NCBI GenBank assembly: GCA_007115705.1 | Contig: QXEO01000553.1 | Coordinates: 13,008,491 to 13,072,490 of the forward strand | Direction of reading: 5' to 3' | Source of the DNA: Dactylis glomerata | Lineage: Eukaryota > Streptophyta > Magnoliopsida > Poales > Poaceae | Length of the DNA: 64,000 bases | In this document: positions 34,079-45,927 of the stretch, piece by piece | Position numbering within the stretch: position 1 is the first letter of the stretch | Layout of the letters: every line of letters starts with the position of its first letter | Translations under genes and position numbers: made by a program | Notes under the pieces: generated by a model | Told to the model about the DNA's origin: nothing | Databases searched by the model: none | The model's input: the letters and a program-made list of their open reading frames with translations, nothing else

Positions 34079-36237
34079 CTAGTCATCAACCCGTGCACCT
34101 GCACGTGCTAGATATCATAAAAACTGCTTAAGTATTATACTATGCTTATCATTTATTACATGTGAACTTTTACATATATAGATATTTAGTAAAATTAAGT
34201 TAAGGTTTAATCAAGAGTCCGCCAACATGTGATGAATTGAATTTGAGGAGAAATTTATGTCCTCAACTTTTATTAAGATAATGTACGAATTACTATTGTT
34301 ATCTGTATTTTTTTCACATTATTTTATGTCTTATGACATCCAAAATCATGCCATAACGTGAGATAAGTCTACGATAGGTTGAGTTCCTTAAGCTTTCGAA
34401 AGGAAACTTAGAGAAATAGTGTAGTATGCTGAGCGGTGATCAGGACAATATGGAGCGGTTTCATTTATAAACAAAGCAACATCATTTCATTTTCCAAGAA
34501 AGCAGAGCTACCAGACCAGAAATTCTGCAGCAACTTTAATTTACAATTCTCATATAACTTTAATTTACAATGCTCATATGATGACCCTGCGATTTTTTGA
34601 ACAATAACTAAATTATTCAACATGCAAATCTATTTTCTACCCATTGAACTGGTTGTGGTTCAAGTTTTAGAAGCGCTGAAAATATTTTTTTTAAATGAAG
34701 TCAACATAACTCGTGAAGCAAGTGAAAGGCTCCTATTTACCTTTGATCAACTACGATATCTACAAATGCAATAGAAATCTAACTACAGTGCCTACAAACG
34801 ACAGCAGATTAAAGGAGTAACCATCATCCTACATCACCTCGGTAATTTCTTCACGTTGCCTATCTATTTTTGCATCTTTCAGTTGCGGAATTTTTTTATA
34901 AGGCTTACCAAAACATTGATAATAATAATTTTATAGATAGTATCTAACAGCAGCTGGGGAAACGGAGATTAGGAGCCTCACTAAATATTTCACTCCTTCC
35001 CTAAATTACACACAGTATTTTCTTGGAATTGATTATCCCACCGTTGCTTACCTTTTTGGCATGCCATAGCAATATCTGAACCAAATCATGTCGTATATTC
35101 TTCTAGGAGAGCGTTACAAAATCCTGTGATCGGCACCAGCTTCTAGAACAGTTGTAGTTGTAGATACAGCAGCGCCCCACTCAAACGTGGCAGCAGCCTA
35201 TCATACTAATACCAATGACCAAGGTCTGGCAATAGAACTCTTCCATAAAAGTAACGGAATAAGCCTCCTCCTGCAAATGCATCAAATGGTCACTTTATTG
35301 TTTCAATTCAGTGGCAAAACTGCAATAGCATGCATAACCTTAAGTGAGATTAAAAGGTGGCAATTAACAACATACAAAACAAATAGGAAAAGGTCGCAGC
35401 TTGCTACTGGCCTGCTTCACACTCCCGTGAAAACATCATTTGTACTGGTAGCTAATCTTTTTTAGTGATGCCTATGAAATAACAGCAGTCACCAGATTGA
35501 TCAACTTTCCCTGAAATGTATAATTTCAGTGAAATAATACAGCTTCGAACCAACTCGGCACATCACAGCTTCCTCCGTGCTGCAAAATCTACATGATGGA
35601 AACCAATGTTTTTAGATCACACGTTCAGGGAATAGCACGTATTATCAGCTCCCTATATTTTCTTCATGATACAATCATGGATAAAGCCCACTTGCCGGGG
35701 GTTTTGTGCTGTACTCAACGGGATGGAGAATAGAGCGGTGAACATGGGATTTTAGATTTACTTGCCTGCTTCATTGGGACAGGAGTGGCGGCCGGCGACC
35801 GACTTGAACAATGTCAGGAATATCGATCTGGTGCTCCGACTGAGCAACGACGGCCGTCACATTAGACTTGATTTACCAAACGAATATATGATGGATTGGG
35901 GCGAAGCTGTACTGGATTCCAGCATGCTTTTCCAGATCGATTCACCGTTGTGCTAACTTGGAGTTCTTCGCCAGGTGAGTGTAAGATGATTGAGTTTTAC
36001 CGGAGAAGGCAGCTGGAAGTGCAGCCGGGTGGGGGCTAGGCGTGGGGAGAAGAAGAAAAGGATGAGTCCGTATGGAGTACGTCTACGATGCGGTAGGTGA
36101 ACTTCATTGATTGGCTACGAATATATCACGGCCAGATCGTAGGGCTATTGTTTTGCACGGTAGACTAATTCTTGAGGATTAACGTGAAGCCTCCTACGGT
36201 GCCTCCAATTAGTAAATATAAGATATAAGATATAAGA
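34079..36237 (-). mobile_element. Non-autonomous Helitron in the element D LTR
   Basis: On the minus strand it starts TCTTATATCTTATA (36237 leftward) and ends with a short hairpin (cgtgc/gcacg, 34092-34105), 13 bases, then CTAG (34079-34082). It lies exactly between A (34078) and T (36238) of an LTR sequence that is uninterrupted in other copies (compare tctttattctatc at 47085-47097 and 52371-52383). TC start, 3' hairpin, CTRR end and A/T insertion without duplication are Helitron hallmarks. About 2.16 kb, AT-rich, no Rep/helicase ORF. A more GC-rich stretch near 35790-36060 could be captured gene sequence, but I cannot identify it. Confidence 0.75.
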
Positions 36238-36738
36238 TTCTATCAATTACCCAACTGTAATTTGTTTACCCAGCATGTTGTTATTTATCTTATGGAGAGA
36301 TACCACTAGTGAACTGTGGACCCCGGTCCAATTTCCTTTATATTGCTATTACCTGTTTACTTTACTCGCACTGTTTACTTTCTTACATACTACTATTGTT
36401 TTCCACTTGATACGCTCATTCCTTTGTTTACAGTAAACCGGTGAGATTGACAACCTCATCGTAAGTTGGGAGCAAAGTACTTGGTTGTGTTGTGTGCAGG
36501 TTCCACGTTGTTGCTGGTGCAAAGCAAAGCACTGGACGAGGCGCCTTATAAATTGTCCGGAGCTGTCGCGAAGCTAGCATACATCACCTTCAGACGTTTG
36601 GCTTTTTCCTACTGGATTGATATACCTTGGTTTCATAACTGAGGGAAAACTTGCTGCTGTATTTATCACACCTTCTCTTGGGGTTCCCAACTGGCCGGTC
36701 ATTTACATCATCAACACCGCGCCACCAACAAGTTTTTC

Positions 36739-36756
36739 TGGCGCCGTTACCGGGGA
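36739..36756 (+). other. PBS-like sequence embedded in the D LTR
   Basis: tggcgccgttaccgggga has one mismatch to the tRNA-Asp complement. It lies inside the LTR as defined by the 3' LTR copy (61907-61924) and its TSD, about 60 bp before the LTR end. Confidence 0.7.
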
Positions 36757-36816
36757 TTGAAGAAGAAGAATTTCCCACATCAATTACGCGCCAGCAAAAT
36801 GCCAAGAAAGTTTTTC

Positions 36817-36834
36817 TGGCGCCGTTGCCGGGGA
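36817..36834 (+). other. Functional-position PBS of element D (tRNA-Asp)
   Basis: tggcgccgttgccgggga is exact and begins 9 bp after the inferred LTR end (36808). It is followed by the same leader as in elements A and E (aaaagaagacttctgcaa...). Confidence 0.75.
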
Positions 36835-38587
36835 AAAAGAAGACTTCTGCAAGGGGAGTTTCACACGTACATCCTTTACTTTCTTTAAGTTTGCTTTACT
36901 TTATTTTTACTTGCATCGTTTTATCAAAAACACAAAAAAATAGTTTCCTTATAGTTGTTACATTATTACTCTTAGTTCATTATGTTGTTTCCTAAGTATG
37001 TTTTGGAGGTGTAACGACCCGCCTTTTACTAAAGGCAGAACTTCTGTGTATCTGTGCCATTCCCTGGATCAGTAGATAGCACCACAGTACAAAATAAGTA
37101 TTCATTGCAATAGCATCAATATTACAACGTAAATCTAGTTACATAGGTCTTCAACCTTACGAGTACACAGCATAAAGCATAGTTGCAGTGAGCCTCCATT
37201 CTTCATCACGTGCCACAGGCAGCCATGTTGGAATGTAGTCTCGAGATCCTACTCCTGGTTCCTTACTCGAAATAAAACCTGCACGTTTGAATATGCAGCC
37301 CCAGAGGGGTCAGTACAATGATGTACTGGCGAATGACACATAATTGGTGGCATTTTGTGGAAAGACTATACTACATGATATTTGGCTGGTGGATCTCATA
37401 GGCTGATTTGCATAAAGCCAATTTTATCCTATAAATCCATTTCAATACTTTCTTTCAACAAATTTTATTTTTCAAGGGTCAAGACAACCCCCATACACTA
37501 CATACTGGCCGGTATGTAGTTCTGGGCGCAACTCAACAAAGTTTGAAACCTCAGGCACCACCACCCCTCGGAGTGTATGGTCCTTAGTTCCTACCTAGGG
37601 GTTTCTAGACAAATTTTAATAATTCAGAATCGGTGATGAGATTATTCCGTACATTCCATGTCTAGAGACTCAATTGTCCATAACCGAGGACACGGCTAAT
37701 CGATTAGATTTAAACACCTTGCAAGGGTTGTGCACTTTCACCTTACGATTCATTTTATGCCCATACATAAAATGAAACGAGACCTTTTAGAAGGAGAGGG
37801 CAACTAACTGGCAAGATCCGCTCCCAACCTATAATTATTCTACCACCAACTTCTTGCACAAAGTTACACTCCCACATCTAATCAGTCAAGACAGAGCCCA
37901 TAATGTCATAAGGCTGCACTGGAAGTACACTAAGCATGGAAGACATAGCCATCTCTTTGTTCCTGGGTGGCCATCCCGAGCGGTATTCTGTTCCCACATC
38001 CTCGTACAAGGTATGCGTCCCAGAACCCACCTACCTCGCCTCCTCTTATCAAGCCAATCCACCCAGGTGTTTCATTTTAGTTGAAGTTCTTAACTTGTTC
38101 TCAAAACACTTTTCAAGTGATCTTAGCAAGGCATCAAAGTTAACAAGGTACTTAGCATCCTAACAGGTGGGGTTTGAGGGATTGCTACACACTACTAGGA
38201 TCTAAGCATTTGATAAAACAGTTGAGTAAAACACCTATCATGCATACTACAAGAGGTGAATTTACTAATGCATAAGTAAAAATGGGTAGGGAACATGTGT
38301 GTCACTTGCCTTTTTGAAGAATACGATCTTTCCGCTTCTCTCAACTAAGCACGTAGCTCTTCGCACAAACTATAGCACAAGAAATAGCATAACATAAACA
38401 CACCATACAAACACAATCAAACAAATCAAACAATTGAAAAGTATTTGTTTAACAATTTAGATTTATTGAGATGTTATGATAAGAGATACGGTAAAGGATC
38501 ATGATTTGTGAGATATGAATTTAAGAGCTTAGCTGGGGAAGATCAATATGATTTGAGAGAGAATTGGTCTAGGCAAATATAATTGAT

Positions 38588-39460
38588 GAAGTTTTTATGC
38601 TTTATTAAAGCATGAATGAGTTTTAGGAAATGCTCATGTGAAATAAATTACACAAGAGTCAATTTGTGCAACTGTAACACTATTGAGTAAATGTGACAAC
38701 AATTACTCTTAAATAGTATCTATTTGCACTTAGGAATTAGGCTAGGTTTTAAGAATGCTTGAACTACTCAATTAGCACATTTGCAAGTTGAATAGTTCAA
38801 TACATGTGAACAAAACTAAGTAGGCATTGGATTGGGCATGAATGATTGATATTTGAGGATTTGGCTCAAAGGGTTCATTGATCAACATGGTGTATAACAC
38901 ATACTATGGTACAGGTTATAACAACACCACATCAACAAAAATCTAGGTTTGAGATGAATTCATATTCTACTCAAGTAGCACAATTGCAATTTGAATATAC
39001 ATATGAATTAGACAAAATATAATGAGTGAGATCTTTATGCTTTATCAAAGCATATTGAATCCTAGAATATCTCATGTGGGTAAATCACATAAGAGACAAA
39101 ATAGTGCAACAGCAATACTATGGAATAAGTGTAACAACAATTATTCTTAAATAGTATATATTACACTTAAGCTTAGGCTAGGATTCTTATAACATTGAAG
39201 TACTCAATTAACTCAAATGCAAATTGAATAGTTCAATGCAGGGCTAAGATTGAGTAGATATGAGTAAATGGCTATAGGTAATGGATATGTATAGATGATG
39301 TTTGAATACATGGCTTAAGGTTCCTGATGAGTAAATGGGATTGGGTTAAGTACTATGATGTTGATTTGATCAATACCATAGTAGCAAAGGTAGAAACTAA
39401 GATTGAAAGTATCACACTTTACTCAAATGACACATTTGTAATTGAATAAGTGGGTACTAT
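38588..39460 (-). repeat. ~440-bp degenerate tandem repeats in the giant LTR
   Basis: Units sharing 'tttatgctttat(t/c)aaagca' (about 38591 and 39035), 'cttaaatagtat' and 'gaatagttcaat' recur with ~440-bp spacing; a third, weaker unit follows. The copy at 43033-45927 appears to have a single unit (about 45090-45560). Confidence 0.6.
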
Positions 39461-40139
39461 ACAAGGTAGGTCTAAGTGAATATGATCTTGATCAAGATAG
39501 ATATGGCATTGGATCAAAGTGATCTCAAGATGATATTTGATAGCTAGGTATGATCGTAGGGTTTTCTAAAGTAGAAGGGATCATTGATTGAAATAGAAAT
39601 AGAATTAATCTATATAGAAATACTCAAATTCTCATATTAGAATTTGAATAATTGTGATCTGGTTCAAGAAAATATGGGAGTGATGCTACTGGATGGCTTG
39701 CAGTAATACAAAGTCACTACAATTGGATTCACTCTAAAATAAGTTATAGGATTTGAATTATCACCTAAATGGTGATTTGGACAAATTTGAATGCACAAAG
39801 TGTGTGCACGTATCAAATTTGGATTTTCTTGATCCTATGATGTTCTACAAGTTTAGAGGATTCTAGAGACTACAAATTTGCAATTTTTGGATTAACAGAA
39901 CTAAAGATACGAATTTAACATGCTAACAGAAGGTTTGATTCCAATTTGAAAATAGTTTCAAATTGAACCCATAAAATATGAATTTTTATTGTACTACTGG
40001 ATTCTACATGTTCTAAGGATTCCAACGGTATCTTATTTGTTATTTTTGGACTTACAGAATATTTTCTATGCATTTTACAAGATCTGGACAAAAACAGATA
40101 TTTGAAATTCAAATTCAAACTGAATTTGACTCAGTTGAC

Positions 40140-41190
40140 CGGGGGGGCTGACTTAGGCCGCGACGTGGCAGCATTCTATAGGCTGGTACCGATTCGGATC
40201 TGGATTAAAACGTAGCCGCGCGATCTAAAGGGGGATGGACGGCCGAGATCTGGGGATACCGGTTCGAATAAGTGATTTGATTTGCACCGTGAGATCTAGA
40301 TCTGATGGTGCAGGAGGAAAAGGGGAGGAAGATCTCACCGTGGCTAGGGTTCCGGCTATCTCCGGCGAGGTAGCAGCACTGGAGGGGACGCCGGCGACGT
40401 TGCAGGAGTTCCCAGAGGCTATGGAGAGCATGACGAGGTGCAGGGGAGCCAGGCGAAGGCGATGACATCGTCGTCCTGCTCGATTGCATCCAGTATCCTT
40501 GCAGAGAGGCGGCCGGAGATTAGAGACTGTCGGTGAGACCGTGGGCGCGGGCAATTTCATCGGATACCGAGGAAAAGAAGGTCTGCGCACTTACCAGGGG
40601 GTAGAGGAAGATGATGCGAGCTCTGTGGCGAAGTCTTTGGGGTCTAGGTGGTCGGAGAACTCGACGATTGCTCGCCGGAGTTTTGTGGCGCTCGGGTGCT
40701 CGCTGAAGTCGATGAACTCCTCGTTCCTGCAGACGCGCGAGCACACGACGATGTCTGGGAGAGTCGCCTGGGTGTAGGGGTCCTTGAGGTGGTGGCTAGA
40801 TGCGCGGGGGCCGCCGGAGTTCGTCGGACTCGACGGTGAAAGCCGTCGGGGTCTGCGGCAATGGCTGGCTGCGCATGGCTTCTGTGGTGGGTCTCTGGGC
40901 TCGACCAAATGGAGAGAACTACTGCGGGGGAAAGATAGGTCAGGGTGCGCTTGATGGCCGGGGCAATTACTCGCGAATTCATCGTCATTGAAGACGAATT
41001 CATCGCGGGGGTTTCCTGCCGTTTCTGGCATGCGCGATTTGGGGGAGAAAGAAGAACCTGACCGATGGGTCCCGGTCGTCAGTGAGAGGGAGAGGGATAG
41101 GGGTACCGGTTCGGTTTTTAACCCCGGGTGGGCCGAGGCCGAAATGCTAGCTGGGCCGGATTGGTTCCCCGAGGCCCTTTTCTAGTTTTT
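40140..41190 (-). other. GC-rich gene-like segment of the giant LTR
   Basis: An island of high GC in otherwise AT-rich DNA. On the minus strand a 146-codon frame (41031-40591) ends next to a splice-donor-like tggtaagtgcg. I recognise no protein domain. The homologous place in the second copy (43615-44300) is also GC-rich, has a TATA-like motif and an intron-like gtgagc...ttgcag, but the frames do not match well. I infer a promoter and 5' leader with an intron rather than a protein gene. Confidence 0.4.
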
Positions 41191-42346
41191 ATTTCCTTTT
41201 CTTCTTTTCCTTTTCTGTTTTTCTTATTTCCTTTCTAGAATTTGCATATTGAATCCAAATCGAGCCAAACCAATTTCATAAATTTTGTAAAATTCACAGA
41301 AAGGTTTTAAACCAATTTGAAACATACTTTCTGAACCAAAACAAGATTTTTAATAAAAGATCTCAATTAAGCCTAAGGGCTTTGCTTGCATAAAATGATA
41401 GAATTAGAGTTTGAACTTGATTCTTTCCAAAATAGTAAAATAATAGTTTATAAAATAATGATTGAGAAACACACTCAAATATGGTTTGAAAAGCAACCTT
41501 TATTGAATAAAGTAAACTTTATAAAACAATCTTTTGCAAGCAAGCTTGCATAAAGCTGAATAGGGTTTGAATAAAGGAGAATGAAAATAACATTTTAACA
41601 CTTGTTCTTTCTCAAAGAAGTTCTTCTAGAAATAAATAGAGGATTTTAAATAGTTTTCAAACAAAGCTTTCAAATAAACTCAAAAAGTTTTAAATCCCTG
41701 TGAATTTTCAATCAACACAAGCAAAATAAAAACAAAAATTTCCCCCAAAATTTGATAAAATCTTGGGTCGTTACAGGAGGATCTTTCAGTAGGTAGTGGC
41801 TCTATTATTGGGAAAAGTAATATTGAGGAGTTCTTTAATCATATTAGCATGCATAAAGATGTTGAGGATAAATCTTTGGCTGAGCTTGCTCCTAGTTATG
41901 AAGTTGCTTCTGCTTATTTAGTTCACATGTTAGAAGCTAGGTTTGCTAGTCTTAATCCTTTTATGCAACACATGTTTCTTAAGCTTCATGATATTGAAGA
42001 CCCCGAAAAGAAGGCTTTTATCTTGGAAACTTTGCATAGAGAATTTAGAGATGTTGCCATTGAAGCTAGGAAATTTTTTAAGTGTTTTAATAAGCTTGGC
42101 TCTCATGTAGAATTTGTTGGTACAAACAATGAAGAAACCCAAGTACCAATACCTAGCAAACTCTTGGGATTGCATGAGGCTTTTGAAAACAATTTTGATT
42201 GGATCTGTCCTGAAAACCTTTTTAGTGATTTGAGTGAACCAAAGCGTGATCACAAGGGGTCTTCAAAAACTTATGTGGATGCAATACAATGCCTTATTGA
42301 GAAGACCTCTGCAATGGATCTTAATGCCTCTTTTGAAAATACTTGA

Positions 42347-43032
42347 TTCACACTTTCTGCGCCTAGCTCAAATGCGTTAGAGAAAAGCACTCTTGGGAGA
42401 TAAACCAATATTTTACTTTCAGTTCTTTTTATTTTATTTGAGTCTTGAAATTTATTACTACTGTAATAATCTCTTCTTATCATTTTTATTTCGTTGTTGT
42501 CCCAAGAGAAGCCTCTAATTTGAGTGAGGTAAGATTTGGGGATGTTGCTGTCCTGAAACAGATTTCGGTGCTGCACCGTAAAAATTAGTGAAAATTCTCA
42601 GAACATATTTTTGACATGCTATTTCTTGTGCATATGCCCCAGGTTATATCCAAACTTTCATTAGTTATACACTTTTTGATTTGAGCAACAGAAAACCCTC
42701 GAAAAAATCGACCTTTGTTAGCTGTTCTGTTTTGACAGATTTTTGCCACTATTTGTGTTTGCCTCTCGATCGCTTTCTTTTTTAGTTCTTTTGATCACTG
42801 AACTTTTGGGGAAGTTGCTAAAGTAGTATATGCTTTATATGTGGTGGTTTTGAGTTGAAATCTGAAGCAAAAAAGGGTTGATTCATTATTATGCTTACAC
42901 TAATGTTGCTAATAGAATTGTGTTTAGTTTTGTATGAAGGAAGTTTTCAAGTGTAGGGATTGGAGAATGATGAGATGAGTTGAAGAATGGACAAAAGCTC
43001 AGGCTTGGGATGCCCACGCACCCCAAGAAATA
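42347..43032 (+). other. Element D 3' non-coding region (truncated)
   Basis: Colinear with 48340-49024 of element E and 11344-12025 of element A. It ends at 'ccccaagaaata', where the second giant LTR begins. The remaining ~2.25 kb expected before the 3' LTR is missing. Confidence 0.75.
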
Positions 43033-45927
43033 TGTAACATCCCAAGATTTTATAAAATTTTGTGGGAAATTTTTTGCTTTTATTTTGAATGTGTTAATTG
43101 AAAATTCACATGGATTTAAAACTTTTTGAGTTTATTTAAGACTTCATTGTGGAAAACCATTTCAAACTTTCCATCATTTCATGAAGGACTTCTTTGAGAA
43201 AAACCTAGAATTCAAAATATTATTTCCTATATCTTTATTCTAACTTATGCAAGCCTTGCTTGCAAAGGAATGAATTTCAAAAGTGTTGATAAAGTGTGTA
43301 CTTTCAAATTAAGATTGAGAGTGATTCTCAATTATTATATTATAAACTATTATTTTAATACTAAAAAAGCATTGATTTCAAACCTGAATTCTATTATTTT
43401 ATGCAAGCAAGTCCTCCTTGCTATGCACATAAAGATTTATTGAAAAACGTCTTTTATTTGAAAACTTGTTTTATTGCTGATTTAGAACATTGCTTGGATG
43501 ATTAGAAGTATTTAGGAATTGATTTGAAATGAATTGAACCATTTTTGCAAAAGATAGAAAATAAAACAGAAATCAGAAAAGAAAAGGAAAAAGAAGTAGA
43601 AAAATAATAAAAAGGCCGCGGGACCGAATCCGGCCCGAGCCAGGAAACAGCCTACGGCCCAACTTACCTCCGCCCCAAAGGGGTACGCCGTCCAGCTTCC
43701 CCGCCCGCTGACGAGCGGGACCCGCCTGTCAGTATCGCCACCTGCCTTTGGACAGAGTCCAGCCCGAGCACGACGTCCTCCCCCACCATCGATCTCGCCC
43801 CGAACCCTAACCCCCTCCCCAAGCTACGGCCCTCCATAAATAGCCCCTGGACCTCCTCCCTCATTTCCCTTTGCTTCCCCTTGAAATCGTCGACCGGCTG
43901 CAGCAAAATCGCTCGTCGGAGTGCCGCACATCTGCGGGCATCCCCGCCCAATTTCGGTGCTCACGGTGAGCCGAGCGCCTCCTTCTCTCTTCTATCCCCT
44001 TCCACTCAAACCGGCGCACCTCCCTGACCCCCTCCTTGATTCAATCTTGCAGCGATTCAACACGGACATCCTCGACCACAGATCACCGACGCCCCCGCCT
44101 TCTCCAGCCGCGTCCCCACCCCGTTGCTGGAAGCAATCGGCCACACGGTTCACACATTCGAGCTTCTCCCGACGTGTTGAACACCATCCACCCCTTCGCC
44201 ATCGTGGGAAACCATTGGAAGCTCGCTGGAGCTCACCATCTGGCCGCCTCGCCGGAATTGCTCGTCGGGAACCTAAGCTAGGTGAGCAGCCCTTCTCCCT
44301 TTGATTTTCGTCCGTCAGATCTCGATCTGGTGGCCTAGGTTAAATCACTAACCGAACAGGTATCAGTCAATCCGGTGCGTCCAACCTCACTTAGATCCAA
44401 CGGCACACGTGCGTGATCCGGCCGAATCGGTACGCACCAATTAGAACATGCCACGTGGTGACTCTCGGATTAAAACAGATTTAAATCAGATTTTTTAATC
44501 AGATTTCATCCAAATCTTCAGAAAATCATATCTCTTGATCTATAGGTCCAAAAATAACAAATGATATATCAATGGAATCCTTAGAATGTGTAGAATCCAT
44601 TAGTGCACTTATATTTCATAGGTTCAGTATTTAATTTGAATTCATTTTTAAATTAAATCAAACATGTCTGTTAGCTTAGTTAATTCATAACTTTTGTTTT
44701 GTGCATCCAAAAATTACAATTTTGTAGTCCCTGGAATCCTCTGAACATGTAGAACATCTTAGGATCAAGAAATTCCAAAGTTGATACGTGCACAGACTTT
44801 GTGCATTCGAATCACTAATTTGAACATAATTTGTTTTCTAAAATTGATTTTTTTAAGATTCCAATTGCAGTGATCTTGTTTTACTGCAAGCTATCCAAAA
44901 GCATCACTTCCATATTTTATTGAACCACTTCACAATTATTCAAATCCTAATATGAGGATTTGAGTAATTCCACCATAGAAATAATTCTACATTTCCTTCA
45001 ATAATAATTCTTTCTACATTAGTAAATCCTATGATCATACCCATTCATCAAATATCATCTAGACATCATTTTGATCTATATCTTGATTCCTCTAAACTTG
45101 TTTTGCATAATTCATATATATATATTCAAATTGCAATTGTGCTACTTGAGTAGAATATGAATTCATCTCAAACCTAAATCCTATTTTATTAATGTGGTGT
45201 TGATTATAACCCATACCATAGTATGTGTTTATACATCATGTTGATCAATGAACCATTTGAGCCATGTCCTCAATTATCAATCATTCATACCCAATCATAT
45301 GCCTACTTAATTTTGTTCACATGTATTGAGCTATTCAACTTGCAAATGTGCGAATTGAGTAATTCAAGAATTCTCAAAACCTAGCCTAGTGCCTAAGTGT
45401 GATGTATGCTATTTAAAGAATAAATGTTGTTACACTTATTCAATAGTATTGTAGATGCACTATTTGACACTTATGTGAACTAATTCACATGAGCTATTCC
45501 CAAATTCATTCATGCTTTAGTAAAGCATCAAGACTTCATCAATTATATATTGCCTAGTCCAATTCTCTCTAATCATTTGATCTTCTCCCAAACTAAGCTC
45601 TCAAACCCATATCTCATAATTCACAATTCTCTTGTCATATCTATTCTATCTCAATATCTTGAATAACCTAATTTGTTAAACAAACACTTTTCAATTGTTT
45701 GATCGTGTTTGAATGGTATGTTTATGTTATGTTATTTTGTGCTATAGTTTGTGTGAAGAGCTACATGCTTAGTTGAGAGAAGTAAAAGATCGTATTCTTC
45801 AAAAGGGCAAGTGACACACATATCTTCTACCTATTTTTATTATGCATTAGTGATTTTCAGTAGCATGCATGATAGGTGATTGTTCAACTGTTTACAAAGT
45901 GCTAAATCCTAGTAGTGAGTAGCTATC
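43033..45927 (+). mobile_element. Second giant LTR copy, 3'-truncated
   Basis: It begins tgtaacatccc at 43033 and aligns with the reverse complement of 37010-41775 from its start. At 45927 it stops at the position equivalent to ~38180 of the first copy, lacking the last ~1.17 kb, where element E begins. A TATA-like motif (ccataaatag, near 43834-43843) follows a GC-rich U3-like stretch; gtgagc (43966-43971) and ttgcag (44047-44052) could bound an intron. Confidence 0.7.

Larger units (their letters stand above)
32922..36808 (+). mobile_element. Element D 5' LTR with a Helitron inserted
   Basis: LTR sequence at 32922-34078 and 36238-36808 (about 1728 bp without the Helitron). Unlike the LTRs of A and E, this type extends past a PBS-like sequence (36739-36756) for another ~50 bp and ends gccaagaa. 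The matching 3' LTR end at 61976 has the same internal PBS-like sequence at 61907-61924. TATA motif: ctataaag near 33292-33299. Confidence 0.75.
37010..41775 (-). mobile_element. Giant LTR (4.77 kb), probably solo, antisense
   Basis: TGTAACGACCC at 37010 and GGGTCGTTACA ending at 41775 form an 11-bp terminal inverted repeat, with a 5-bp target duplication ggagg at 37005-37009 and 41776-41780. No PBS, PPT or polymerase is inside, and a second copy of the same sequence occurs in the other orientation at 43033-45927. TG...CA ends and a 5-bp TSD suggest a solo LTR of a giant-LTR family. Orientation follows the promoter-like GC-rich segment (40140-41190), read on the minus strand. Units of ~440 bp are tandemly repeated at about 38590-39460. 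Confidence 0.65.
36982..42346 (+). pseudogene. Element D orphan ORF, split by a giant LTR
   Basis: The ATG at 36982 and first nine codons (to 37009) are separated from the rest (41781-42346) by the insertion at 37010-41775. The two pieces are colinear with the intact ORF of element E (47746-48339), and the stop is TGA 42344-42346. The product is the same unknown, probably helical protein, with many local substitutions. Apart from the insertion I see no further break. It takes the place that Gag-protease occupies in element A. Confidence 0.75.

Noticed and set aside
36739..36834. tRNA-Asp gene fragments
   Set aside because: Only the 18-bp complement of the tRNA 3' end is present, next to LTR ends; these are primer binding sites.
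40591..41031. 146-codon minus-strand ORF in the giant LTR
   Set aside because: No domain and poor agreement with the second copy; treated as leader or intron-containing promoter sequence.
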